The position numbers were made by a program, and so were the translations under genes. Source: Variovorax saccharolyticus (GTDB lineage: Bacteria > Pseudomonadota > Gammaproteobacteria > Burkholderiales > Burkholderiaceae_C). From it: 64,000 nucleotides of DNA. Under the pieces are notes generated by a model. That model did no database searches, was not told the DNA's origin, and saw nothing but the letters and a program-made list of their open reading frames with translations. The number at the start of each line of letters is the position of its first letter. Position 1 is the first letter of the stretch. The stretch lies in contig NZ_JASZYT010000017.1 of assembly GCF_030316765.1 (NCBI RefSeq), positions 1 to 64,000 of the forward strand, given 5' to 3'. Positions 16,007 through 24,762 of the stretch are shown here, piece after piece.

Positions 16007-16684
16007 CAGGCAGGCACAGGCATGGCGACACAGGAATGCCCGTGATCGTCGCCACTCACAGGGGTCGGACCGCGCCCGATAAGCCGCCGTTCTATCAGGA
16101 AACGAGCTTGGCAGGCGCAGGCGCCACACGCCTGCGAGAACCTTCGGCAACGGGGATGGTGAGTGAGCCATTGGCGTTGAGCCTTGAGTCCGTCCAGTTG
16201 CTCGCCAAATTGGTGCCGTCCGCATTCGGCACCAGGAAGGGGCGCAGGCCGACGAACGCAGTGATCGTGTTGGCCCGCTGACTCTGGGCGCGCCGACGAA
16301 GCTCGCCCCCATGCTCAAGCAGGACATGGCGGACAGCTTGAAATCACCGCTGCGGCAACCCAATTCGCAGCCTTGACCGTCGGGTTGCTGCATCGAGTCG
16401 CCGTTCGACGGACCTTCTTGCGCTCTCGTCGTTCGCGTGTTGCGCCGGGTCGATCAGGGGGGCTGGATTCGATCAGCGAAGACCGCTCACAGCGATCGCT
16501 TCAAGCTCCGACCGGCTCGGATTCCTCGGCGTCGGTACGGCTTCGGCACCTCCGTGCAAGGGGCAATGGGATTGCTCGAGAGGGAAGCCACGACGGGACG
16601 GTTGCACTGTTGGCCGGCGGACGTGGGACCAAAGCCTGAAGGAGCGGACTGCTCGCCAGTCCGGCCACCCGCACCAGCGTGAAA
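16007..16684. other. long intergenic region with a possible gene remnant
   Basis: No intact gene is supported. On the minus strand at about 16095-16320 a short frame reads sensibly (ANTITAFVGLRPFLVP, then GTNLASNWTDSRLNANGSL and a stop), while a neighbouring frame gives DFKLSAMSCLSMGASFVGAP just upstream. This could be the frameshifted end of a lost secreted protein. The rest, 16330-16684, shows nothing recognisable. Confidence 0.35.
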
Positions 16685-16713
16685 GACCACCGAATTGACC
16701 GCAAAGACCGGCG
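16685..16713 (+). promoter_or_regulatory. GACC box, copy 1, upstream of DUF1302 gene
   Basis: A 29-bp element of pattern GACC-N2-CGAAT-N3-C-N-GCAA-N-GACC. It matches the copy at 24672 in 26 of 29 positions and the copy at 31585 in 19 of the first 27. The two outer GACC half-sites are 21 bp apart, two helical turns, which suits AraC-type dimers on direct repeats. It lies 119 bp before the DUF1302 start codon. Confidence 0.65.
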
Positions 16714-16831
16714 ACGTCTCCGGCGGCTCAACAGAATCGGCCGTCGGTGACCGGGCCTGCCACGGCTGCCGATCGACAAAGCAAAGCCGGGCCCTCCCGG
16801 CGACACGAAGAACCTTTCAAGAGACAAACCT

Positions 16832-18667
16832 GTGGTCCAAACCGCCTCACTCCGCCATGTCCCGCGCCATCGCCGCTCTGCGGTCTCCGCCGCAGCACTG
16901 GCGCTCCTTGCCTTGGCGGGACCCGCCCGCTCGATCGAGATCGACACCGGCAACCCGGACATCGTGCTGCGCTGGGACAACACGCTGCGCTACAACCTCG
17001 GCCAGCGAGTGCAGGGCCAGGACAAGGCGATCCTCGGCAATCCGAACTTCGACGATGGCGACCGCAACTTCAGCAATCACTCGCTGATCGCCAACCGGCT
17101 CGACCTGCTGAGCGAGATGGATCTGGTGGTCGACAAGAAATTCGGCTTTCGCGTGAGCGGCGCGGCCTGGGGCGACGCCGCCTACAACAACCTCGACAAC
17201 CGCAACAACGCCACCGCCAACACGCTGGTCTACGGCGTGCCGACCGCGGGCGCGCTGTCGCCTTACACCTCGCGCTACGCCAAGGGCGTATCGGGCGAAC
17301 TGCTCGATGCCTTCGTCTTCGGCAACACCGACTTCGGCGACACCAACGTCGGCCTGCGCCTCGGCAAGCACACGGTCTACTGGGGCGAGAGCCTGCTGGC
17401 CGGCGGTGCGGTACACGGCATCTCGTACGGCCAGTACTCCCTCGACCTGTGGAAGGCGCTCGCCACGCCCGGCATCGAGGCCAAGGAGCTCTACCGGCCG
17501 CGCAATTCGATGACCTTGCAGGTGCAGCCCGCGCCCGATCTGTCGTTCGCGGCCCAGACCTTCTTCGACTGGGAGAGCGCACGCTACCCCGAGTCGGGCA
17601 GCTACCTGACGGTCAACGACGCGCTGCTGCACGGGGGCGAATCGCTCATCGCCGGCCCCGGCCAGCGGCTGCTGCAGGCCGCGGGTGCCGAGCCGAACAA
17701 GACCGGCGACTTCGGCCTGTCGGCGCGTTGGAGCCCGGCTTGGCTCGACGGCACAGCCGGCCTCTATGGCCGCCGTACAGCTGACATCCAGCCGCAACTG
17801 GCACTCCTGCCGGCGGTTGCGGCCGGCGTGCCGGCGGCCGCCTGCGCCCGGGCCGGTTTGCGGCCGATCGGGCCGACCAATTGCTACATCAACCCGTCTG
17901 CCGCCACGCTGCCGCAGATCCAGGCCGGCTACGTGGGCCAGTACCAGGCCTTCTACGGCCGCGACATCGACATCTACGGCCTGAGCCTGGCCAAGAGCGT
18001 CGCCGGCCTGAGCCTGGGCGCCGAGCTCAGCTACCGCCGCAACATGCCCCTGCAGAGCGTGCCGGTGCAGGTGCTGCCGACCGCGCTCGCCAATCCGGCC
18101 ACCGGCGCGATCTCCCTGGCGCAGTTTGCGCAGCTTGGCGGCGATACGCCCGGCGCGCGCGGCGACACCATACACGGCGTCTTCAATCTGCTCGGCACCG
18201 TGTCCAAGACCGCGCTCTTCGACAGCGCGAACTGGAATGCCGAGCTGATCTGGAACCGCTGGCTCAGCGTCTCGCAGAACCCGGGCGCCTTCAAGGGCAG
18301 CGCCGCCTACCGCGCGAATCCGGCGAATGTCGATGCGGTCAGCAAGGACTACGTGGGCTTGGGCCTGAACTTCACGCCGACCTGGTACCAGGTCTTCGCG
18401 GGGGTCGACCTCTCGATGCCGCTGAGCTGGTCGGGCGGTCTCTCGGGCAACTCGGCGGTGCTGACTGGCGGTAACAAGAACGCCGGCTCCTACGGCATCG
18501 GCATCGCGGCCGACGTGCGCTCCAAATACAACATCGCGCTGCGCTATGTCGGCTTCTACGGCGACTACAGCACGCTGGCCAACGGCGCGATGAACGTGCC
18601 CAACGGCACTTACGCGAGCCTGTCGGACCGCGGGCACGTGCTGCTGACCTTCAAGGCGACCTTCTGA
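16832..18667 (+). CDS. DUF1302 outer-membrane protein
   Basis: A 611-residue DUF1302 protein. A signal peptide covers about residues 1-35 (SAAALALLALAGPARS), then the family start IEIDTGNPDIVLRWDNTLRYNLGQR. Typical features follow: NRLDLLSEMDLVVDKKFGFRVSGAAWGDAAYN, LRLGKHTVYWGES, GISYGQYSLDLWKALATPG, and a terminal HVLLTFKATF ending in Phe. It is probably a beta-barrel channel of the outer membrane. The GTG at 16832 has AAGAGA upstream. DUF1302 and DUF1329 genes occur side by side in many catabolic clusters for steroids and other hydrophobic compounds, and that is so here. It is the first gene after a conserved GACC box. Confidence 0.92.
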   Translation: MVQTASLRHVPRHRRSAVSAAALALLALAGPARSIEIDTGNPDIVLRWDNTLRYNLGQRVQGQDKAILGNPNFDDGDRNFSNHSLIANRLDLLSEMDLVVDKKFGFRVSGAAWGDAAYNNLDNRNNATANTLVYGVPTAGALSPYTSRYAKGVSGELLDAFVFGNTDFGDTNVGLRLGKHTVYWGESLLAGGAVHGISYGQYSLDLWKALATPGIEAKELYRPRNSMTLQVQPAPDLSFAAQTFFDWESARYPESGSYLTVNDALLHGGESLIAGPGQRLLQAAGAEPNKTGDFGLSARWSPAWLDGTAGLYGRRTADIQPQLALLPAVAAGVPAAACARAGLRPIGPTNCYINPSAATLPQIQAGYVGQYQAFYGRDIDIYGLSLAKSVAGLSLGAELSYRRNMPLQSVPVQVLPTALANPATGAISLAQFAQLGGDTPGARGDTIHGVFNLLGTVSKTALFDSANWNAELIWNRWLSVSQNPGAFKGSAAYRANPANVDAVSKDYVGLGLNFTPTWYQVFAGVDLSMPLSWSGGLSGNSAVLTGGNKNAGSYGIGIAADVRSKYNIALRYVGFYGDYSTLANGAMNVPNGTYASLSDRGHVLLTFKATF

Positions 18668-18708
18668 GTCGTCCCTTTCCTCGAACGAACATCCACGGAG
18701 ACAAAGCC

Positions 18709-20070
18709 ATGAACACACGTCCTCTCTGGGCCGGCGCGCTGCTCGCGCTGGCCGCCCAGGCCGCCGTCGCAGCGGTCGGCGCCGATGAAGCCAAGAAGCT
18801 CGGCACCACCCTGACCGCCACCGGCGCCGAGCGCGCTGGCAGCGCCGACAAGTCGATCCCCGAGTACACCGGTGGCCTCACCACGCCGCCGGCCGGCTAC
18901 GAAAAAGGCTCGGGCCTGCGCCCCGACCCCTTCGCTGCAGACAAACCGCTCTTCGCGATCACGGCGCAGAACCTCGCGCAGTACGAGAGCAAGCTCACGG
19001 AGGGCACCAAGGAGCTGCTGAAGAAGTACCCGACGATGCGGGTGGACGTCTATCCCTCGCACCGCTCGATGGCCTTCCCCAAGTACGTGATCGACAACAC
19101 GGTGAAAAATGCCACCGCGGTCAAGACCACCGACGACGGCCTGGGCCTCGAAGGCACGTACGCCGGCATTCCGTTCCCGATCCCCAAGACCGGCCACGAG
19201 GTGATGTGGAACCACCTGCTGCGCTACACCGGCCAGAGCTACTACACGCAGTACGACTCGATCAATGTCGATTCCTCCGGCAAGGCCGTGCTCGCGACCA
19301 CGGGGCAGATCCACATGGACTACCCCTACTACGACCCCAAGCGCACGGGCGTCTCGGCCGACAACGACATCTACTTCCGCACCAAGATCGCCTACACGGC
19401 ACCGGCGCGGCGCGCGGGAGAGGCGCTGCTCGCCCAGGACTACATCAATCCGATGAAGAACGGACGGCGCGCCTGGCAGTACCTGCCGGGCCAGCGCCGC
19501 GTGAAACTGGCACCCGACATCGCCTACGACACGCCCAACCCGGGCGCGGCCGGCGCATCGACCTACGACGACGCCTGGGTCTTCAACGGCGCGATGGACC
19601 GCTACGACTTCAAGCTGGTGGGCAAGAAGGAGATGCTGGTCCCGTACAACACCTTCAAGCTGGTCTATGCCAAGGACCCGTACGCGGTGACCACGCCGAA
19701 CCACCTGAATCCCGACTTCGTGCGCTGGGAGGCGCACCGCGTGTGGGTGGTCGAAGCCACGCTGAAGGCCGACAAGCGCCACATCTACGCCAAGCGCACC
19801 TTCTACGTCGACGAGGACAGCTGGATCGCCGTGGCCTCCGACGAATACGACGCCCGCGGCCAGCTCTATCGCGCCGGCTTCGTCTACACCAACCCCTCGT
19901 ACGAGGTGCCGGCACCGGCCAGCATGGGCCAGTCCTTCCACGACTTCACGACCAACGGCTACAACATCACGGGCCTGATGGGTGCCTACAACGTCGGTCT
20001 CAAGTACACCGACCCGCTGTCGGCCACGGCCTGGAGCCCCGACGCGCTGGCCGGCTCCGGCGTGCGCTGA
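18709..20070 (+). CDS. DUF1329 periplasmic protein
   Basis: A 453-residue DUF1329 protein with a signal peptide ending near AAVAAVGADEA. It shows the family segments KSIPEYTGGL, MDYPYYDPKRTGVSADNDIYF, NGRRAWQYLPGQRRVKLAPDIAYDTPNP and VWVVEATLKADKRHIYAKRTFYVDEDSW. The fold is predicted to be LolA/LolB-like, able to hold a lipid-like ligand (family knowledge). GGAGAC precedes the ATG. It lies 41 bp after the DUF1302 gene and 12 bp before the propeller gene, clearly one operon. A role in moving a hydrophobic substrate between the membranes is inferred from the neighbours. Confidence 0.93.
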   Translation: MNTRPLWAGALLALAAQAAVAAVGADEAKKLGTTLTATGAERAGSADKSIPEYTGGLTTPPAGYEKGSGLRPDPFAADKPLFAITAQNLAQYESKLTEGTKELLKKYPTMRVDVYPSHRSMAFPKYVIDNTVKNATAVKTTDDGLGLEGTYAGIPFPIPKTGHEVMWNHLLRYTGQSYYTQYDSINVDSSGKAVLATTGQIHMDYPYYDPKRTGVSADNDIYFRTKIAYTAPARRAGEALLAQDYINPMKNGRRAWQYLPGQRRVKLAPDIAYDTPNPGAAGASTYDDAWVFNGAMDRYDFKLVGKKEMLVPYNTFKLVYAKDPYAVTTPNHLNPDFVRWEAHRVWVVEATLKADKRHIYAKRTFYVDEDSWIAVASDEYDARGQLYRAGFVYTNPSYEVPAPASMGQSFHDFTTNGYNITGLMGAYNVGLKYTDPLSATAWSPDALAGSGVR

Positions 20071-20082
20071 GCGGAGCCCGCG

Positions 20083-21147
20083 ATGCACCGCCGAGGCTTG
20101 CTGCTCGCCACCTTGGGGTCGCTCGCGAGCGCGGCCGTGCCGGGGGCCGAGGTGACGCCGCGCCCCGCCCAGCCCAGCGCGCTCGCCGCCCAGCGTCTGG
20201 TCACGGGCATCGCCCGCGGCGGCGACCGCCTGGTCGCAGTGGGGCAGCGCGGCCACGTGCTGCGCTCCGGCGATGGCGGCCGCACCTGGGCGCAGGCGCT
20301 GGTGCCGGTGAGTGTGGACCTGACGGCCGTGGCCTTCGTCGATGCCGACACGGGCTGGGCCACCGGTCATGACGGCACGGTGCTCGGCACCCGCGACGGC
20401 GGCCAGCGCTGGCAACTGCTGCTCGACGGCCGCCAGGCCAACGCGCTGGTGCTGGCTCACATGCGAGCCCGGGTGGCGGCGTCCGATGCCAGCGAGCAGG
20501 ATCTCAAGCTGCTCGAGGAGGCCCGCCGCAACGCCGAGGCCGGGCCAGACAAGCCCTTCCTCGACCTCGTCTTCACCGATGCCGTCAACGGCTTCGTCGT
20601 CGGCGCCTACGGCCTCGTGATGCAGACGCGTGACGGGGGCCAGCGCTGGACGCCGTGGTTCGACCGCGTTGACAACCCCGGCCTGCTGAACCTCCACGCC
20701 ATTTGCGCCAGTCGAGGTGCGCTGTATGCGGCGGGCGAGGGCGGTTTGCTGCTCAAGCGCGAGCCGGACGGTGCCCGCTTCCATGCATTGGCCTCACCCT
20801 ACCCGGGCAGCTTCTTCGGCATCGTTGCCACCGGTGCCGGCGTGCTGGCCTTCGGCATGCGCGGCCACGCCTTCCTGAGCGCCGACGAAGGCCGCAGCTG
20901 GCAGCCGGTCGCGACCGGCCTGCCCGCCAGCATCGTCAGCGGCGCGGTGGCGGCCGACGGCACCGTGGTGCTGGCCGACCAGGCCGGCAACCTGGTGCGT
21001 AGCGCCGACGGCGGCCTGCACTTCACGGCGTCGGGCCTGAAGCCCGCGATGCCCCTTGCGGCCGTGGCTTTCGCCGACCCCAGAACGCTCGTGCTCTGCG
21101 GGCCGCGCGGCCTGCGCAGCCTCGCCTTCACGACCAAGGACAGCTGA
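20083..21147 (+). CDS. YCF48-like beta-propeller protein
   Basis: A 354-residue exported protein with repeated BNR/YCF48-type motifs: LRSGDGGRTWAQAL, LGTRDGGQRWQLLLDG, MQTRDGGQRWTPWFD, LSADEGRSWQPVATGLP and RSADGGLHFTASGL. These D/E-G-G/R-x-x-W units mark blades of a seven-bladed propeller. The N-terminus (MHRRGLLLATLGSLASAAVPGA) is a signal peptide. The stop overlaps the start of the RND gene by one base (TGATG). YCF48-like proteins next to MMPL/RND proteins are common in DUF1302/DUF1329 operons; the propeller probably bridges the inner-membrane pump and the periplasmic carrier. That role is inference. Confidence 0.9.
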   Translation: MHRRGLLLATLGSLASAAVPGAEVTPRPAQPSALAAQRLVTGIARGGDRLVAVGQRGHVLRSGDGGRTWAQALVPVSVDLTAVAFVDADTGWATGHDGTVLGTRDGGQRWQLLLDGRQANALVLAHMRARVAASDASEQDLKLLEEARRNAEAGPDKPFLDLVFTDAVNGFVVGAYGLVMQTRDGGQRWTPWFDRVDNPGLLNLHAICASRGALYAAGEGGLLLKREPDGARFHALASPYPGSFFGIVATGAGVLAFGMRGHAFLSADEGRSWQPVATGLPASIVSGAVAADGTVVLADQAGNLVRSADGGLHFTASGLKPAMPLAAVAFADPRTLVLCGPRGLRSLAFTTKDS

Positions 21148-23633
21148 TGTCGTCACATTCATCCGGTCTCGACCGCATGCCGGTCGTGCGCGACCTGGCC
21201 GACTTCCCGCGCGATTCGGGCAGCTGGCTCGAACGCTCGGTCTTCAACCACCGCCTCTGGGTCGGCCTGGCCTGCGTCGCGGCGACGCTGGTGCTGGGCT
21301 TCTTCGCCTCGCGCATCGCGCTCAACGCGAGCTTCGAGAAAATGATCCCGGTCGGTCATCCCTACATCCAGAACTACCTGGACAACCGCAGCGAGCTGCG
21401 CGGGATGGGCAACACCTTGCGCGTGGTGGTCGAGAACCAGGCCGGCGACATCTTCGACGCCCGCTACCTCGATGCGCTGAAGCACATCAGCGACGACCTG
21501 TTCCTCATGAAGGGCGTCGACCGGGCCTGGGTCAAGTCGCTGTGGACCCCGTCCACGCGCTGGACCGAGGTCACGGAGGAGGGCTTCCAGGGCGGCCCCG
21601 TGATGCCCGACAACTTCGACGGCGCGAGCGCCGGCGTGGAGCGGCTGCGCCTCAACGTGGCGCGCGCCGGGCTGGTCGGCAGCGTCGTCGCCAACGACTT
21701 CAGGTCGAGCGCGATCGTGGTGCCGCTGCTCGACGGCGGCGGCAAGACGCAGCGGCTCGACTACCGGCAGCTGTCGCAGGAGCTCGAACAGAAGATCCGC
21801 GACAAGTACGAGCGCGGCCTCGCGCCCGACGGCAAGCCCTGGGGCGTCAAGGTGCACGTGATCGGCTTCGCCAAGATTGTCGGCGACCTGCTCGACGGGC
21901 TGGTGCAGGTCATGAGCTACTTCGCCATGGCGACGCTGATCGCGGGGCTGCTGCTCTACGGTTACACGCGCTGCCTGCGCAGCACGGCGCTGGTGCTGGC
22001 CTGCTCGCTGGTGGCGGTCGTCTGGCAGGTCGGACTGGTGACGCTCGTCGGGCTCGAGCTCGATCCGTACTCGATGCTGGTGCCGTTCCTGGTGTTCGCG
22101 ATCGGCGTCAGCCACGGCGCGCAGAAGATGAACGGCATCATGCAGGACATCGGCCGCGGCACGCACCGGCTGGTGGCTGCGCGCTACACCTTCCGGCGCC
22201 TGTTCCTGGCCGGCGTCACGGCGCTCTTGGCCGATGCGGTGGGCTTCGGCGTGCTGATGCTGATCCCCATTCCCGTCATCCGTGAGCTGGCGCTGACCGC
22301 GAGCATCGGGGTCGCGGTGCTGATCTTCACCAACCTGCTGCTGCTGCCGGTGCTGCTCTCGTACGTGGGCGTAAGCCCGGCCGCGGCCGCGCGCAGCATG
22401 CGACTCGAGCACGCGCAGGCCCTGGGCGAGGGCGGCCGGGTCTGGCTGCTGCTGGTGCGCTTCGCTTCCCGGCGCAGCTGGGCGCTGTCCGCGCTGTTGG
22501 CCTCGGCGCTGCTGGCGGCCGGCGGCTTCGCGCTGGGCCTCGGGCTTCAGGTCGGCGACCTCGACCCCGGCGCGCCCGAGCTGCGCCCCGACTCGCGCTA
22601 CAACCGCGACGAGGCCTTCGTGACGAAGAACTACGCGCTGTCGAGCGACGTGTTCGCCGTCATCGTCAAGACGCCCAAGGAGGGCTGCCTCAAGTACGAG
22701 ACCCTGTTGCAGGTCGACCGGCTGGCCTGGGAGCTGCAGCAGCTGCCGCAGGTGCGCGCCACGGTGGGCCTGCAGGACGTGGTGCGCCAGATCACGGCCG
22801 GCTCCTTCGAGGGCAACCCCAAGTGGCTCACGATCAGCCGCAACCAGGACGTGCTGAACTACGGCGCCCAGCAGGCCAGCGTGAACAACCCGGAGCTCTT
22901 CAACACCGAATGCTCGGTGATGCCGCTGGTGGCCTACCTGAGTGACCACAAGGCCGACACGCTCGACCGCGTGCTGGCCGCGGTCGAGCGCTTCAACGCG
23001 CAGAACCCCGTTGACCCGGCGCTGCTGCAACTGCTGCCGGCCGCCGGCTCGGCCGGCATCGAGGCGGCGACCAACATCGTGGTGCGCGAAGCCAACCGGA
23101 CGATGCTGGTCTACGTCTATGGTGCGGTGATCGCGCTGTGCTTCCTGACCTTCCGCTCATGGCGGGCGGTGCTGGTCGCCGTGATTCCGCTGGCGCTGAC
23201 CTCGATCCTGTGCGAGGCGCTGATGGTGCTGCTGGGCATCGGGGTCAAGGTCGCGACCCTGCCGGTGATCGCGCTGGGCGTGGGCATCGGCGTGGACTAC
23301 GCGCTCTACCTGCTCAGCGTGCAGCTGGCGGCGCAGCGGCGCGGCCTGTCGCTGGCGGAGGCCTATGCCGAGGCGCTGATGTTCACGGGCCGGGTGGTTG
23401 CGCTGGTCGGAGTGACCTTGGCCGCGGGTGTGGTGACCTGGGTGTTCTCGCCGATCAAATTCCAGGCCGACATGGGCATCCTGCTGACCTTCATGTTTGT
23501 CTGGAACATGGTCGGCGCGCTGGTGCTGATCCCGGCGCTGTCGTACTTCCTGCTCGGCGACCGGCACTTCAGGGCGGCGTCGGCCGCGCGCCCTCTCGGA
23601 AGGCGGTGGGTGAAACGCCCTGCCAGCGCTTGA
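21147..23633 (+). CDS. RND/MMPL-family inner-membrane transporter
   Basis: An 828-residue protein with the two-fold RND layout. The first half has a membrane segment (LWVGLACVAATLVLGFFASRIAL), a large periplasmic loop starting with NASFEKMIPVGHPYIQNYLDN, then a group of hydrophobic helices including DPYSMLVPFLVFAIGVSHG. The second half repeats this, with GVKVATLPVIALGVGIGVDYALYLLSV, which carries the conserved Asp and Gly of proton-driven MMPL proteins. It lacks partner membrane-fusion protein and TolC genes, so it is not a typical drug-efflux set. It probably works with the three genes upstream in moving a hydrophobic compound. The 3' end overlaps the opposing AraC gene by 65 bp. Confidence 0.92.
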   Translation: MSSHSSGLDRMPVVRDLADFPRDSGSWLERSVFNHRLWVGLACVAATLVLGFFASRIALNASFEKMIPVGHPYIQNYLDNRSELRGMGNTLRVVVENQAGDIFDARYLDALKHISDDLFLMKGVDRAWVKSLWTPSTRWTEVTEEGFQGGPVMPDNFDGASAGVERLRLNVARAGLVGSVVANDFRSSAIVVPLLDGGGKTQRLDYRQLSQELEQKIRDKYERGLAPDGKPWGVKVHVIGFAKIVGDLLDGLVQVMSYFAMATLIAGLLLYGYTRCLRSTALVLACSLVAVVWQVGLVTLVGLELDPYSMLVPFLVFAIGVSHGAQKMNGIMQDIGRGTHRLVAARYTFRRLFLAGVTALLADAVGFGVLMLIPIPVIRELALTASIGVAVLIFTNLLLLPVLLSYVGVSPAAAARSMRLEHAQALGEGGRVWLLLVRFASRRSWALSALLASALLAAGGFALGLGLQVGDLDPGAPELRPDSRYNRDEAFVTKNYALSSDVFAVIVKTPKEGCLKYETLLQVDRLAWELQQLPQVRATVGLQDVVRQITAGSFEGNPKWLTISRNQDVLNYGAQQASVNNPELFNTECSVMPLVAYLSDHKADTLDRVLAAVERFNAQNPVDPALLQLLPAAGSAGIEAATNIVVREANRTMLVYVYGAVIALCFLTFRSWRAVLVAVIPLALTSILCEALMVLLGIGVKVATLPVIALGVGIGVDYALYLLSVQLAAQRRGLSLAEAYAEALMFTGRVVALVGVTLAAGVVTWVFSPIKFQADMGILLTFMFVWNMVGALVLIPALSYFLLGDRHFRAASAARPLGRRWVKRPASA

Positions 23634-24612
23634 AGGCGCGCGTGAAGTTGCTGGTGTCGCTGAATCCGAGCAGGAAGGTGATCTCGGTGATCGACAGCGA
23701 GGACTGCCGCACATAGCCGGTCGAGAGCTCCTTGCGCGTGGCGTCGAGCAGGTCCTGGAAGCTGGTCTGGCGCTCGGCCAGCTTGAACTGCAAGGTGGTC
23801 GGGCTCATCGCGAGCGCATCGGCAATCTTGTCGCGGGTGCAGATGCCGTTCGGCAGGAACTCGATGATCTTCTGCCGCACGCGGGTCACGACGTCGTCCT
23901 TCTCGAGCCGCGCCAGGTAGGTGTTCGAGAGATTGTCGTTGAGCTGGGCCAGTTCGGCGCAGGCACCGATCAGCGGGTTGTGCAGGTCGGCGCGCGGCAG
24001 CACCAGCATCGGCCCGGGCTGGTCGAAGCTCACGGGGGCGCGGAACAGCGCCTCGTAGGGGCCAGCGCCTTCGCGTGGCAAGGCATGAGACAGCGACACC
24101 CGCAGCGGGTTGAAGTCGGGCTTGTAGAGCTGGCGCATGGCCAGCACCAGGAAGCCGAGGAAGGCGTCCTCGGTCTCGGGCGAGAGGTCGACCAGAGTTC
24201 GGATCTTCAACGCGAGCTCTTCCTTGGACTCGACCACCGTGATCTCGCTGGTCTGCGAGGCGAGCCGGAAGTAGCGCTCCAACCGGTGGCAGAACTCGTG
24301 CAGGTCGGCGCTCGCGGCCAGGGCATAACCCAGTGCGTGAAGGTTCGAGATATGGATAAAGCGCGCCACTGTGAGGCCGAAGTATGGGCTGCCCGTGACA
24401 TCGGCGCAGGCGCGGAAGAGCCTTGTGAGCGTGCTGACGGGCAGGCGGCTCATCGGGTCATTGGTCATGTTGAGCGGCACCCCGGCGGCCTTCAGCACGC
24501 GGGTGCTGTCGACGCCGCTGGCCTGCAGCGCCTTGGAGATCGCGAGCACGTAACCGCCGATCGTGGTCGGCTCCCGGGCCGGGGCGCCGGCGGAGGGCAG
24601 GGGAAGGTTCAT
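23569..24612 (-). CDS. AraC-family transcriptional regulator
   Basis: A 347-residue regulator with an Arabinose_bd-type N-terminal domain (YVLAISKALQASGVDSTRVLKAAGVPL; CADVTGSPYFGLTVARFIHISNLHALGYAL) and a C-terminal AraC DNA-binding domain (DALAMSPTTLQFKLAERQTSFQDLLD; ITEITFLLGFSDTSNFTRAFKRWQGVSPTAFR). The ATG at 24612 is used; a TTG at 24648 would add 12 residues. It is divergent from the sulfatase gene at 24763, and a GACC box lies between them at 24672-24700. This makes it the best candidate regulator of the box, perhaps with autoregulation. The last 65 bp overlap the RND gene on the other strand. Confidence 0.92.
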   Translation of the reverse strand: MNLPLPSAGAPAREPTTIGGYVLAISKALQASGVDSTRVLKAAGVPLNMTNDPMSRLPVSTLTRLFRACADVTGSPYFGLTVARFIHISNLHALGYALAASADLHEFCHRLERYFRLASQTSEITVVESKEELALKIRTLVDLSPETEDAFLGFLVLAMRQLYKPDFNPLRVSLSHALPREGAGPYEALFRAPVSFDQPGPMLVLPRADLHNPLIGACAELAQLNDNLSNTYLARLEKDDVVTRVRQKIIEFLPNGICTRDKIADALAMSPTTLQFKLAERQTSFQDLLDATRKELSTGYVRQSSLSITEITFLLGFSDTSNFTRAFKRWQGVSPTAFREGARPTPP

Positions 24613-24671
24613 TGCCGCGATGGTGGCGGCAAGCGTGGGTTTTGACAATCTGGTTTTGCCCGGTCTGGCGG

Positions 24672-24700
24672 GACCATCGAATTGGCCGCAAAGACCGGTG
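24672..24700 (+). promoter_or_regulatory. GACC box, copy 2, between AraC and sulfatase genes
   Basis: Same pattern as at 16685: GACC-N2-CGAAT-N3-C-N-GCAA-N-GACC. It lies 63 bp before the sulfatase start and 60 bp from the AraC start on the other strand, so it could serve both. Differences from copy 1 are three transitions only. Confidence 0.65.
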
Positions 24701-24762
24701 CTGCAGGGGTCGCGTTCCTAGACTGGGTCTCCCCAGAAGCAAGACACCCGGAGACAAGACGG

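Noticed and set aside
16501..16983. 160-codon minus-strand frame before the DUF1302 gene
   Set aside because: It covers the DUF1302 start and the GACC box, is Arg/Ser-rich and has no ribosome site or motif.
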